64,000 bases of DNA from an uncultured Clostridia bacterium (lineage in GTDB: Bacteria; Bacillota; Clostridia; Oscillospirales; Ruminococcaceae), in assembly GCA_947624745.1 (NCBI GenBank), contig CANQLR010000006.1, positions 21,986-85,985 on the forward strand, given 5' to 3'. The stretch's first letter is position 1; every line of letters starts with the position of its first letter. Below are positions 24,084 to 31,894 of this stretch, piece by piece. Position numbers and translations under genes: made by a program. Below the pieces are notes generated by a model. It saw only the letters and a program-made list of their open reading frames with translations, was not told where the DNA came from and did not search any database.

Positions 24084-24643
24084 CCGCTTTCAAATCAGAA
24101 CGTTCTATCAATTAAGATGCAAAAATGAGTGGGGAGGTTGCGGGGGAGGAGTTTCAAAATGCGAGTAAGCAGAATCATGGGGGATGCTAAAAAGGTTTTA
24201 CCCAGCTTTTCCTCAAAAAGCGGGCGAGAGTCCAGAGGCGAGTAGCCTCTGGTCGCGCTCCGCAGAGCGCGAAATACTCAAGCGCCAGCGAGCGCAGGAT
24301 GGGGAGGAGCAATCAGCCCGGTGGGCTGTTGCGACGTGGGGAGACCACCGTAAGGGGTCTCCCCGTTTGCCGAGCGACGAGCGAGGCAAACTAAAGCCCA
24401 TAACTACAACTAAATAAACCAGTTGCGCACAGAACCGGAGCGACCTCTCCTATTTGCCGAGCGGCGAGCGAGGCAAAGAGAAGGTCGAGATTACATATAA
24501 GGTAGACGGTTGCGCAGAAGGTTGGGGTTACTATCCTTATTTGGCGAGCGGGGAGCGGGGCAAACTTTTCGCCAAAGTATGGTTAAACAACTTGGGGGGA
24601 TTGGTGTTGCCCCCTCGGAGCTTCGCCCTCCCCCTCCCCAACA
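24084..24643. repeat. Gap with palindromes, including three TTTGCC...GGCAAA stems
   Basis: No gene is apparent. Stem-loops include CCAGAGGC/GCCTCTGG (24233-24253), CGCGCTC/GAGCGCG, a GGGGAGACC/GGTCTCCCC stem (24339-24365), and three related units near 24367-24391, 24452-24475 and 24541-24563 with TTTGCC and GGCAAA-type arms around GAGCGRCGAGCGA. An AGAACGTTCT palindrome at 24098-24107 lies just upstream of the sigma gene. Confidence 0.65.
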
Positions 24644-24666
24644 AAAAAGAGCCCCCGGCTCTTTTT
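24644..24666. terminator. Bidirectional terminator after the thioesterase gene
   Basis: AAAAAGAGCC and GGCTCTTTTT pair around CCC. The stem overlaps the stop of the minus-strand thioesterase gene. Confidence 0.85.
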
Positions 24667-25384
24667 ATCCCATCCTCACCACCGCCCTGACCTCCCCCTC
24701 GTCCTCCGAGAGAAACGCCGCGGTGACCGCTTCCCCGTCCCTCGCCACGCTGATGACCCCCTTCTCCCCGAGCCCGAACGCCTTCCGATAGGTGATCTCG
24801 AAGCTGTCCGGCTCGGCGGGGCTGCCGCTAATGCCGCTCTCGTAGACCGCCTCCGCCGCAAGGTCGAGATACCTAACGTTATTCATGTGCATGTTCGCGT
24901 CGATGAGGTTCCGCCCGACCATGAACGGCATTTTAAAGCCTCCCTCGGGGGCGTTTTTCAGCTTCGTGAGCCACATTTCGCCGAAATTCGTCCGCTCCGG
25001 CTCGCTCTCGTAGCGCTCGAAAAGCGCCTCGTCCATTCTTTCGAGCTTTCCGGTCGAGACGTTGAACCTCGCCCAATTCGACAGCGCCGTGACAAGCGTT
25101 TCGCCGTCGAGGGTGATCTCGAACTCGCGCGACGCCGCGACCCCCTTCATGCCGCGGCTCCATGTGCCGACCTCGACGTGCCTGCCGTAGACGGGTCGTT
25201 TAATTACATTAACTTTGTATGCGGTCAAAAACCACCTTCCGGGCGAGTCGTAAAAGCCGTCGCCGACCGATTCGCCCTGTAAGCAGCAGGCGTTTTCAAA
25301 AAGCTTTAAAATTGCGGAATTAAGTATCCCCATGTCGGAGGAAACGTCCGAAAATCCGACATAAAATTTCTCTCTGTATACCAT
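24665..25384 (-). CDS. Acyl-ACP thioesterase
   Basis: The 239-residue protein is a double hot-dog thioesterase of the plant/bacterial acyl-ACP type, releasing fatty acids from acyl carrier protein. The first hot-dog includes SSDMGILNSAILKLFENACC and the substrate-facing FYDSPGRWFLTAYKVNV. The second holds GRNLIDANMHMNNVRYLDLA, whose D-x-N-x-H-x-NN pattern carries the catalytic Asp/Asn and His. The length is typical of clostridial members. It follows asnA by 13 bp, so the two form one minus-strand operon, though no shared pathway is obvious. Confidence 0.9.
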   Translation of the reverse strand: MVYREKFYVGFSDVSSDMGILNSAILKLFENACCLQGESVGDGFYDSPGRWFLTAYKVNVIKRPVYGRHVEVGTWSRGMKGVAASREFEITLDGETLVTALSNWARFNVSTGKLERMDEALFERYESEPERTNFGEMWLTKLKNAPEGGFKMPFMVGRNLIDANMHMNNVRYLDLAAEAVYESGISGSPAEPDSFEITYRKAFGLGEKGVISVARDGEAVTAAFLSEDEGEVRAVVRMG

Positions 25385-25397
25385 GTCAGACCCTTTT

Positions 25398-26405
25398 TTA
25401 CAGAAGCGGTATCCCCGCCTCGGCGCACGCCTTAAGCGTATCGCTGTCCCAGACCGAAACCTGCACCTCGCCGATGTGCGCCTTCCCCAAAAGCAGCATG
25501 CACAGCCGCGACTGCCCGATGCCGCCGCCGATGGTCAGCGGAAGCTCGCCCGCAAGGAGCCTTTTGTGGAATTCGAGCCCCTGCCGCCACTCGCACCCGG
25601 CCTTTTTGAGCTGCTCCTTAAGCGAATCCGCGTCGACTCTAATTCCCATCGAGCTCAGCTCAAACGCGCAGCCGAGGATCGGGTCCCACATCAGAAGGTC
25701 GCCGTTCAGGCTCCAGTCGTCATAGTCCGGGGCTCTGCCGTCGTGCTTTTCGCCCGATTTAAGCGTATCTCCGATGCCGATGATAAACGCGGTCCTGTGC
25801 TCCTTAAGATAGAGATTTTCCCTCTCCTTCGGCGTTTTTCCGGGATACATATCCTCCAGCTCCTGCGCCGTCACAAAGCTGACCTCGCGCTCTAAGCTCA
25901 CCGAAACGTTCGGGTAGATCTTCGCGACGGTGTCCGAGGTGTCGCAGACCGCTCCCGCGATCTTCCTGACGGTGTCCTTGAGGTAGTCAAGGCTGCGGTC
26001 CTTTCGGGTGATTATCTTCTCCCAGTCCCACTGGTCGACGTAGACCGAATGGAGGTTGTCGAGCTCCTCGTCGCGGCGTATCGCGTTCATGTCGGTGTAG
26101 ATGCCCTCGCCCTCGTGGAAGCCGTATTCCTTGAGCGCGAGCCGCTTCCATTTTGCGAGAGAATGGACCACCTCGGCGCTCTCGCCGGTCTCCGAGATGT
26201 CGAACTTCACCGGCCTTTCAACGCCGTTGAGGTCGTCGTTGAGCCCTCTTCCGCCGTCTACAAAAAGCGGCGCGGACGCGCGTTTCAGGTTGAGCGCGCG
26301 GCAAAGGTTGAGCTCAAACGTGTGCTTTATAAGCCCGATGGCGGTCTGCGTTTCATAGGCCCCGAGCCTTGGCGCATACCCCTCGGGAATTACTGTTTTT
26401 GACAT
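25398..26405 (-). CDS. asnA: Aspartate-ammonia ligase (asparagine synthetase A)
   Basis: The 335-residue enzyme makes asparagine from aspartate, ammonia and ATP. It aligns throughout with AsnA, a class II aminoacyl-tRNA-synthetase-like fold: YETQTAIGLIKHTFELNL at the start, VERPVKFDI, the central HSVYVDQWDWEK, and the late LTIGGGIGQSRLCMLLLGK. The ATG at 26405 follows GGAGGAGAAGAT; an upstream start at 26423 would overlap this ribosome-binding site. A consensus promoter lies at 26442-26470. No tRNA-Asn or T-box leader was seen. Confidence 0.95.
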   Translation of the reverse strand: MSKTVIPEGYAPRLGAYETQTAIGLIKHTFELNLCRALNLKRASAPLFVDGGRGLNDDLNGVERPVKFDISETGESAEVVHSLAKWKRLALKEYGFHEGEGIYTDMNAIRRDEELDNLHSVYVDQWDWEKIITRKDRSLDYLKDTVRKIAGAVCDTSDTVAKIYPNVSVSLEREVSFVTAQELEDMYPGKTPKERENLYLKEHRTAFIIGIGDTLKSGEKHDGRAPDYDDWSLNGDLLMWDPILGCAFELSSMGIRVDADSLKEQLKKAGCEWRQGLEFHKRLLAGELPLTIGGGIGQSRLCMLLLGKAHIGEVQVSVWDSDTLKACAEAGIPLL

Positions 26406-26441
26406 ATCTTCTCCTCCTGCCAATTTAATGCGTTAAAATGT

Positions 26442-26470
26442 ATTATAACATATTTGAGGGGAAAAGTCAA
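26442..26470 (-). promoter_or_regulatory. asnA promoter
   Basis: On the minus strand TTGACT (26465-26470) and TATAAT (26442-26447) are separated by 17 bp. Confidence 0.75.
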
Positions 26471-26494
26471 TATAAATCGCCCTTTAGATGCAGT

Positions 26495-26572
26495 CGAAGC
26501 GGCCGCATCAAGAAGACAGAGGTCAGAAGTCGGAAATCAGAATTACAAGGTGTCACCCTTGGTGACAAAATT
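26495..26572. repeat. Heptad array with attached hairpin (copy 2)
   Basis: Units AGAAGAC, AGAGGTC, AGAAGTC, GGAAATC and AGAAT follow GCATCA. Then comes the stem TGTCACC-CTT-GGTGACA. The same order occurs at 21341-21412 with different stem bases. The remaining 26573-26850 holds no recognisable gene. Confidence 0.65.
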
Positions 26573-26850
26573 ATATACTGCGGGTCCTTTGTGCGAGCCG
26601 AACGCCCCAAGCCTTTTTGGGGGAAAATACAGTCCTCCCAACCCCGGTTTATTTTTTCAACGGGGAACAGCCCGCACCGTTATCAACTTCCCCGCACGGC
26701 GAGGAACAGTCCAAGGAGGCGATAGAAAAGCTCAAAGCGAAATTATAAGTCCAAAGTCCTTATATCAACTTGCCCTCTGTCATCTCATACTTACCTTTCC
26801 GCGTCTAAAGTCTCCCCCTCCGATTTCACCAATATTTCACCTTATCCCCA

Positions 26851-26884
26851 TTGACAATGCACATCTAATATGCTATATTAGATG
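26851..26884 (+). promoter_or_regulatory. degV promoter with overlapping palindromic operator
   Basis: TTGACA (26851-26856) and TATATT (26874-26879) are 17 bp apart. A perfect inverted repeat, CATCTAATA (26862-26870) and TATTAGATG (26876-26884), covers the spacer and -10. A regulator bound there would block polymerase. Confidence 0.7.
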
Positions 26885-27082
26885 ATGTAATATAAAAGTC
26901 CGCGACATCTGATATTTCTATATAATTACAGATAATTCCACATGATTCCGCAAAACTCAGCGCATTTTTCCGCGTTCCGAATTTCCCCGTTCCTCCCCGT
27001 TTCCCATTCCCGCTTCCCCTTCTTCATTCCCCGCTATTCATTCCACCTTCCCCATTCCGGCATTCTGAAAGGAGAGCTGCTT

Positions 27083-27940
27083 ATGCCGTACCGCATATTT
27101 GTCGAATCGTCGGCCGATTTTACGCCGAAAATGCTTCGGGCCTACGGGCTCGACCTCGTCCCGCTGAAGCTTATCCGAAACGGGGTCTCGATGACCAACG
27201 AGGAAATGGACCCGAAATTGTTCTACGATTTAGAGCGCAAGGGCGAGGTGATGACCACCGCCGCCGCCAACCCGCAGGACTACGCCGAGGCGTTCGAGCC
27301 GTGGCTCCAAAAGGGTAACGACATACTGCTTTTGGGCTTCACGTCGGGGCTCAGCTCGTCGGTGAACAACGCCGAGACCGCAGCGGTCGATCTTCGCGAG
27401 AAATATCCCGACCGGAAGATCTACATCGTCGACACCAAGTGCGCGAACTACGGGCAGGGGCTTCTGGCCGACCTCGTGACCCGGAAAAAGGCCGCCGGCG
27501 CGACCATCGACGAGGCGAAGGCATACGCCGAAAAGGTCATGCTGAAGGTGTACCACGCGTTCACGGTTGCCGACCTCATGTATTTAAAGCGCGGGGGGAG
27601 GATCTCCGCAGCGACGGCCATCGCGGGCTCGGTTTTGGGGATAAGGCCGATACTCTACGTCCGGGACGACGGCAAAATTTACGTCGCGGGAAAGGCGAGG
27701 GGAAAGAGCGGCTCGACCAAGGCGCTGTTCGACCTGTTTGAAAAGCACGCCGTCAACCCCAAGGCGCAGACCGTTTACATCTCGCACGCGGACTGCCCCG
27801 AGGAGGCCGAAAAGCTCGCCGCGATGCTTAAGGGAAAGGTCAGAAACGTCATCATTGGATACATCGGGCCGGTGTTCGGCTGCCACTGCGGGCCCGAGGC
27901 TTTGAGCATGTATTTCATCTGCGACGAAAGAGAGCCGTAA
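27083..27940 (+). CDS. DegV family fatty-acid-binding protein
   Basis: The 285-residue protein has the DegV fold. IFVESSADFTPKML opens the N-terminal domain, a conserved TSGLSSSVNNAE loop binds the fatty-acid carboxylate, and the C-terminal LKRGGRISAATAIAGSVLGI is diagnostic. DegV/FakB proteins present fatty acids to FakA kinase for phosphorylation. No fakA is nearby. The ATG at 27083 follows AAAGGAGAG; the open frame runs back to 26942 through Pro/Ser/Phe-rich sequence that is unlikely to be translated. The upstream operator suggests single-gene regulation. Confidence 0.9.
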   Translation: MPYRIFVESSADFTPKMLRAYGLDLVPLKLIRNGVSMTNEEMDPKLFYDLERKGEVMTTAAANPQDYAEAFEPWLQKGNDILLLGFTSGLSSSVNNAETAAVDLREKYPDRKIYIVDTKCANYGQGLLADLVTRKKAAGATIDEAKAYAEKVMLKVYHAFTVADLMYLKRGGRISAATAIAGSVLGIRPILYVRDDGKIYVAGKARGKSGSTKALFDLFEKHAVNPKAQTVYISHADCPEEAEKLAAMLKGKVRNVIIGYIGPVFGCHCGPEALSMYFICDEREP

Positions 27941-27970
27941 AAAACTTTGATTTCGGCGAAACCTTTTTAA

Positions 27971-28008
27971 ATCAAAAAGCGTCTACATAAATAGGCGCTT
28001 TTTTTGAT
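27971..28008 (+). terminator. Terminator after degV
   Basis: AAAAAGCG and CGCTTTTT arms enclose about 14 bases, followed by a T-run. The rest of the gap up to 28155 is AT-rich and shows nothing else. Confidence 0.75.
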
Positions 28009-28155
28009 GAGTTTTTGTTGATTTTTGCCTAAATTTCCACAAAAAATTTTTTCTCTGGGCGCAATATTTTCGCCCGAAAATGCGTATTACATATGTGAGA
28101 GGCTTTAAAATTCTTAAGAAATGATTAAAAATTGATTACAAAGCTTATGTAACTC

Positions 28156-28184
28156 TTGAAATTTATGACGGATAATGATATAAT
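28156..28184 (+). promoter_or_regulatory. Promoter of the ABC-type export locus
   Basis: TTGAAA (28156-28161) and TATAAT (28179-28184) are separated by 17 bp. The GTG start lies 55 bp downstream. Confidence 0.75.
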
Positions 28185-28238
28185 CAGTAAAAGCCGTAAA
28201 GCGGCTTGAAGCGGTAAATTACAGGAAGGAGCTGATCC

Positions 28239-29264
28239 GTGTTGGCGGAGGCACCAAAGCCGGTCATAACCATAAAAGGACTGACGAAGATATTTACGCT
28301 CGGCAAGGAAAAGGTCGCGGCGCTAAACGGCGTAGACCTTGAGATACATGAGGCGGAGATAGTGTGCCTGCTCGGTACCTCAGGCTCGGGCAAGTCGACG
28401 CTTCTGAACATGATGGCGGGACTGGAAAAGCCTACAAAGGGCTCTATCGTCATATACGGCGAGCGGTTGGACAAGATGAGCGAGAGAAAGCTCGCGATGT
28501 TCCGGCAGAAGAACATGGGCTTCGTGTTTCAGTCCTATAACCTTTTGCCGAACCTCTCGGCGATAGATAACGTCGCGCTGCCGCTGGCGTTTGCCGGGGT
28601 AAGAAAGCGGATAAGGGTCAAAAAGGCGAAGAAGATGCTGAAGCTCGTCGGCCTCGGAAAGAGAATGAGGCACAGGCCGACTCAGATGTCGGGCGGACAG
28701 CAGCAGAGAGTCGGCATCGCGAGGGCGTTCGTCGGAACACCGAAGATAGTTTTCGCCGACGAGCCGACAGGAAACCTCGACACCAAAACGACCATCGAGA
28801 TCATGGAGATGATGGTGAGAATGTCGAGGGCAAACAAGCAGACGCTTATTATCGTCACCCACGACAACGAGATAGCGGAGTACGCCGACACCATATACCA
28901 TATTATAGACGGAAGGATATCCTCGGTCGAGGATTACCGCGATAAGCAGATAAAGGTGTCTTTGGAAGCGCCGGCGCCGGAGGACGAAAAGAAGCCGGAC
29001 GGCAAGGACAAAAAGGCGGAACAAAAGTCCAAGGAGGCGCCCAAGGAAAATCTCCGAGAGGAGCCTAAAGCAGAGCCCAAGGAAGAGCCTAAAGCAGAGC
29101 AGAAGGAGATCCCGGAGATCCGCGAGGGGAACACCGGGGACAGCGCGGCGGAGGACATGACCATCGAGCCGATAGAACAGGCAGGGGAGTCGCCGCCGGG
29201 GGAGGACGCCATCACCGATATACTGAAAAATTCCGAGCTTAAGATACATACGGAGGAAGAATGA
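28239..29264 (+). CDS. ABC transporter ATP-binding protein (LolD/MacB type) with charged C-terminal tail
   Basis: AGGAAGGAG lies eight bases before the GTG. The first about 230 residues form a complete LolD/MacB-type ATPase: Walker A GTSGSGKSTLLN (about 47-58), Q-loop FVFQSYNLLPNL, signature MSGGQQQRVGIARA, Walker B IVFADEPTGNLD and H-loop VTHD. From about residue 240 a 100-residue tail follows that is almost entirely Lys, Glu, Pro and Ala, with a short internal repeat (EEPKAEPKEEPKAEQKE). The tail is unusual for the family and may be a disordered interaction segment. The gene is followed at once by the extracytoplasmic partner and then the permease. Confidence 0.9.
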   Translation: MLAEAPKPVITIKGLTKIFTLGKEKVAALNGVDLEIHEAEIVCLLGTSGSGKSTLLNMMAGLEKPTKGSIVIYGERLDKMSERKLAMFRQKNMGFVFQSYNLLPNLSAIDNVALPLAFAGVRKRIRVKKAKKMLKLVGLGKRMRHRPTQMSGGQQQRVGIARAFVGTPKIVFADEPTGNLDTKTTIEIMEMMVRMSRANKQTLIIVTHDNEIAEYADTIYHIIDGRISSVEDYRDKQIKVSLEAPAPEDEKKPDGKDKKAEQKSKEAPKENLREEPKAEPKEEPKAEQKEIPEIREGNTGDSAAEDMTIEPIEQAGESPPGEDAITDILKNSELKIHTEEE

Positions 29265-29265
29265 A

Positions 29266-31821
29266 ATGAAAAAGATCGCAGCAGTAGTTTTAAGCATGAT
29301 CCTTGCCATAAACTGCCTCGGCATTTTTGCCTCGGCGGCGGAAAACGAAAGGGTCGAGTCTTATCTCAATATCAACGAGCTCAAGAGCTCGGATAACGTC
29401 GTCGCGGGGGAGGGCTTTGTTCTGAGCTTCAAGCTCGGCACCACCACCTACGGCGGCACCGCTAAGGTCACGGTATCCGGCGACGGCTTTGCCATCGCGG
29501 GGGACTATCAGAACCCGGATTACACCGTCAACAGCGCGGATCAGCTCATTCAGGTGCCTGTCAAGGCGGACGAGACCCTTTTCAGCGGGAGCTATCCCCT
29601 GACCGTGAACGTCGAGTACACCGCGCCTGACAAGGACGGATTCTTACAGTACCGCGTCTCGAACAGCAAGACCCTTTATGTGAAGGTCGAGGGCGGGACC
29701 TATACCCCTCCCGCGCAGGAGAAGGAGCTTTCGGTCGAGATAACTAACGTATACGTCAGCGGCAGCACCGTCGCCATCGGCGGCAGCGCCACCCTTTCCT
29801 ATGAAATTTCCGTGAGCGAGGCGGGAGGCAGCGCTTTCGCCTCCATCGAGAGCCCGAACATCATCGCGGACGGGACATACCCCGAAAAGCCCTACGACGT
29901 GAACGGCCTTACCGCGAGCGCTTCGCTGCCGATACACTGCCTGTCGAGCGCTTCGGAGGGGGTCGAGCAGGTACAGCTGACCGTTACCTACAGCGTCGGC
30001 GGAAGGACCGCCACCACCACCAAGACCGTCAACGTCGCGACGGTCGACACGAGCTTCCCCGAGCCGGAGGGAGACGGCGCGGTCGAGCTTCAGATCACCT
30101 CGGCGCCGACCGACCCCGTTATGGCGGGGGATACCTTCCAGGTCGGCATCAACGCGACCCTTAATAACGTTTACTTCGTGAACAGCTACGGCTTCCCCGT
30201 TTATCAGCAGGCAACCGGCACCGTTTCGGTCGAGGGCGAGGGCTTTACCCTTGCCGGCGCTCTGGGCGAGCAGGATATACCCACGGGCAGGTCGAACATT
30301 AGCATTCTTGCCGACCCCGGGCTCACCAAGGGCAGAAAGCAGCTTGCAGTCACCGTGAAATTCAAGGTCGGCGACAAGGAGTATACCGCTTCGAGAACGC
30401 TCAACATCGACATCGACGCGGAGGAGAAGGAGGAGCTCGACGAGTCGAAGGACAACGCCTCGTTCAGCCTGGTGAAGGCCTCGATACCCGAGGGAAAGGG
30501 AAGGTCGAACCTTGCGACGAAGCTCTCTTTGGAATTCAAAAACAACACCAATTATGAGGCCAGAAACCTTAAGATAAAGCTCACAGGGCTCGGCGACATC
30601 ATCCTCAACACCTACACCGACACGGTGGAGGTCGGAAACGTCGAGGGCGGCGGCACCGCGAAGGCGGTGTTCCCGATAAAATTCGCGGAATACCCGACCC
30701 AGCAGCCTATGCTGACGTTCGAGCTCGTCTATGAGGGCGCGGTCGGCGAGGTGACCGAGAGCTTCAACGTCTACTTACAGGCGACCGAGAAGAAGAAGGA
30801 AGAGGAGGTCCCGCAGGAGCAGGCGACCATGAAGCCGAAGGTCATCGTGGCGAGCTACTCGGTCGAGGCCGACAACGAAAACAACGAGGTAGTATCGGGC
30901 GAGGAGTTTACCCTGAAATTCGTTCTGGAAAACACCTCTTCCGAAAAGGACTTGAGAAACATGACCGTCAAGGTCACCCCGGGTTATAACGCGAGCTCTT
31001 CGACGAGCGGCACTTCGTCGGGACCGGTGTTCAGCTTCATCGACGGCACCAGCTCGTTCTATACCGACGTGTTTGAAAAGAGCGCCAAGAAGGAGTACAG
31101 CATAAGGCTGAAGTGCTCCTCGACCGCCGGTGCGGGAAGCTACCCCATCGACATTGAGTTCGACTTCCAGTACGACCTCGGAAACAGCTATTCCGACGGC
31201 AACGGCTCGCTTTCCATCAACCTGCCGGTAACGCAGCCTATCAAGTTCGACCTTATGGAATGGTACCCGCCGACGGAATGCGGACCCGAAGGCACCATGA
31301 TAAGCTTCCAGTACTTCAATAAATCGAGAAACCCGATGACCGCGCTCGCCATCACCGTCGAGGGAGACTTCTCCATGCCGACCCAGTACGTCGGTTCCCT
31401 GGCTGCTTCGAGCTATGACAACTTCTCGGGAACCATCACCCCGAACGACCCGAGCGCCATCGGCGAGACCAAGCACGCCGTTCTGGTCTTCACCTTCGAG
31501 GACGCCGCCGGCACCGAGCAGAGGATCGAGGAGCCGTTTGACGTCACCATCGTCGAGGGAACGGGAATGGGCGACGACCTCGGCATGGGCGGCGATTGGG
31601 GCGGAGAGATGATGTACGACCCCACCCTTCCGGAACCGGGCATGGAATTTGACGAGTTCGGGAACCCCGTTTCCTCCGACAGCGTTTCGGAGGGCGGACT
31701 TCCGCTCTGGGCGAAGATAGCCATCCCCGCCGCCGCGGCCTTGGTAGTCATTATCGCGGCTGTCGTCGTCGTTAAAAAGGTGAAGGCAAAGAGAAACGCC
31801 GACGACGAGGACGAGGACTGA
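29266..31821 (+). CDS. Large membrane-anchored extracytoplasmic protein (COG1361/CARDB-like)
   Basis: The 851-residue protein has a signal peptide (MKKIAAVVLSMILAINCLGI, cleavage probably after SAA). At least five Ig-like beta domains follow, with recurring openings such as VAGEGFVLSFKL, VMAGDTFQVGINATL and VSGEEFTLKFVLENTS, the style of COG1361 S-layer/CARDB modules. A Gly/Met/Asp-rich linker leads to one C-terminal membrane helix (IAIPAAAALVVIIAAVVVV) and a short charged cytoplasmic tail. It starts one base after the ATPase stop, so the two are coupled. It may take the place of the MacA-like periplasmic partner in a Gram-positive export or envelope-remodelling complex; that is inference. 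Confidence 0.8.
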   Translation: MKKIAAVVLSMILAINCLGIFASAAENERVESYLNINELKSSDNVVAGEGFVLSFKLGTTTYGGTAKVTVSGDGFAIAGDYQNPDYTVNSADQLIQVPVKADETLFSGSYPLTVNVEYTAPDKDGFLQYRVSNSKTLYVKVEGGTYTPPAQEKELSVEITNVYVSGSTVAIGGSATLSYEISVSEAGGSAFASIESPNIIADGTYPEKPYDVNGLTASASLPIHCLSSASEGVEQVQLTVTYSVGGRTATTTKTVNVATVDTSFPEPEGDGAVELQITSAPTDPVMAGDTFQVGINATLNNVYFVNSYGFPVYQQATGTVSVEGEGFTLAGALGEQDIPTGRSNISILADPGLTKGRKQLAVTVKFKVGDKEYTASRTLNIDIDAEEKEELDESKDNASFSLVKASIPEGKGRSNLATKLSLEFKNNTNYEARNLKIKLTGLGDIILNTYTDTVEVGNVEGGGTAKAVFPIKFAEYPTQQPMLTFELVYEGAVGEVTESFNVYLQATEKKKEEEVPQEQATMKPKVIVASYSVEADNENNEVVSGEEFTLKFVLENTSSEKDLRNMTVKVTPGYNASSSTSGTSSGPVFSFIDGTSSFYTDVFEKSAKKEYSIRLKCSSTAGAGSYPIDIEFDFQYDLGNSYSDGNGSLSINLPVTQPIKFDLMEWYPPTECGPEGTMISFQYFNKSRNPMTALAITVEGDFSMPTQYVGSLAASSYDNFSGTITPNDPSAIGETKHAVLVFTFEDAAGTEQRIEEPFDVTIVEGTGMGDDLGMGGDWGGEMMYDPTLPEPGMEFDEFGNPVSSDSVSEGGLPLWAKIAIPAAAALVVIIAAVVVVKKVKAKRNADDEDED

Positions 31822-31846
31822 ACCGAAGCATCCTGAAAAAACGGTC

Positions 31847-31886
31847 GGGGCGAAAAAGCCCGAAAGCCTTTCGCCCCTATTTGTTT
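31847..31886 (+). terminator. Internal terminator before the permease gene
   Basis: GGGGCGAAA (31847-31855) pairs with TTTCGCCCC (31869-31877), followed by TATTTGTTT. The T-run is broken, so partial read-through into the permease gene is likely; it may set a lower permease level. Confidence 0.6.
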
Positions 31887-31894
31887 AGGAGATA

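Noticed and set aside
24098..24107. AGAACGTTCT as a LexA box upstream of the sigma gene
   Set aside because: The half-sites have no 4-bp spacer, so it does not fit the GAAC-N4-GTTC pattern seen before lexA.
26942..27082. N-terminal extension of the DegV protein to an upstream ATG
   Set aside because: The added 47 residues are Pro/Ser/Phe-rich and unlike the family. A good ribosome-binding site supports the ATG at 27083.
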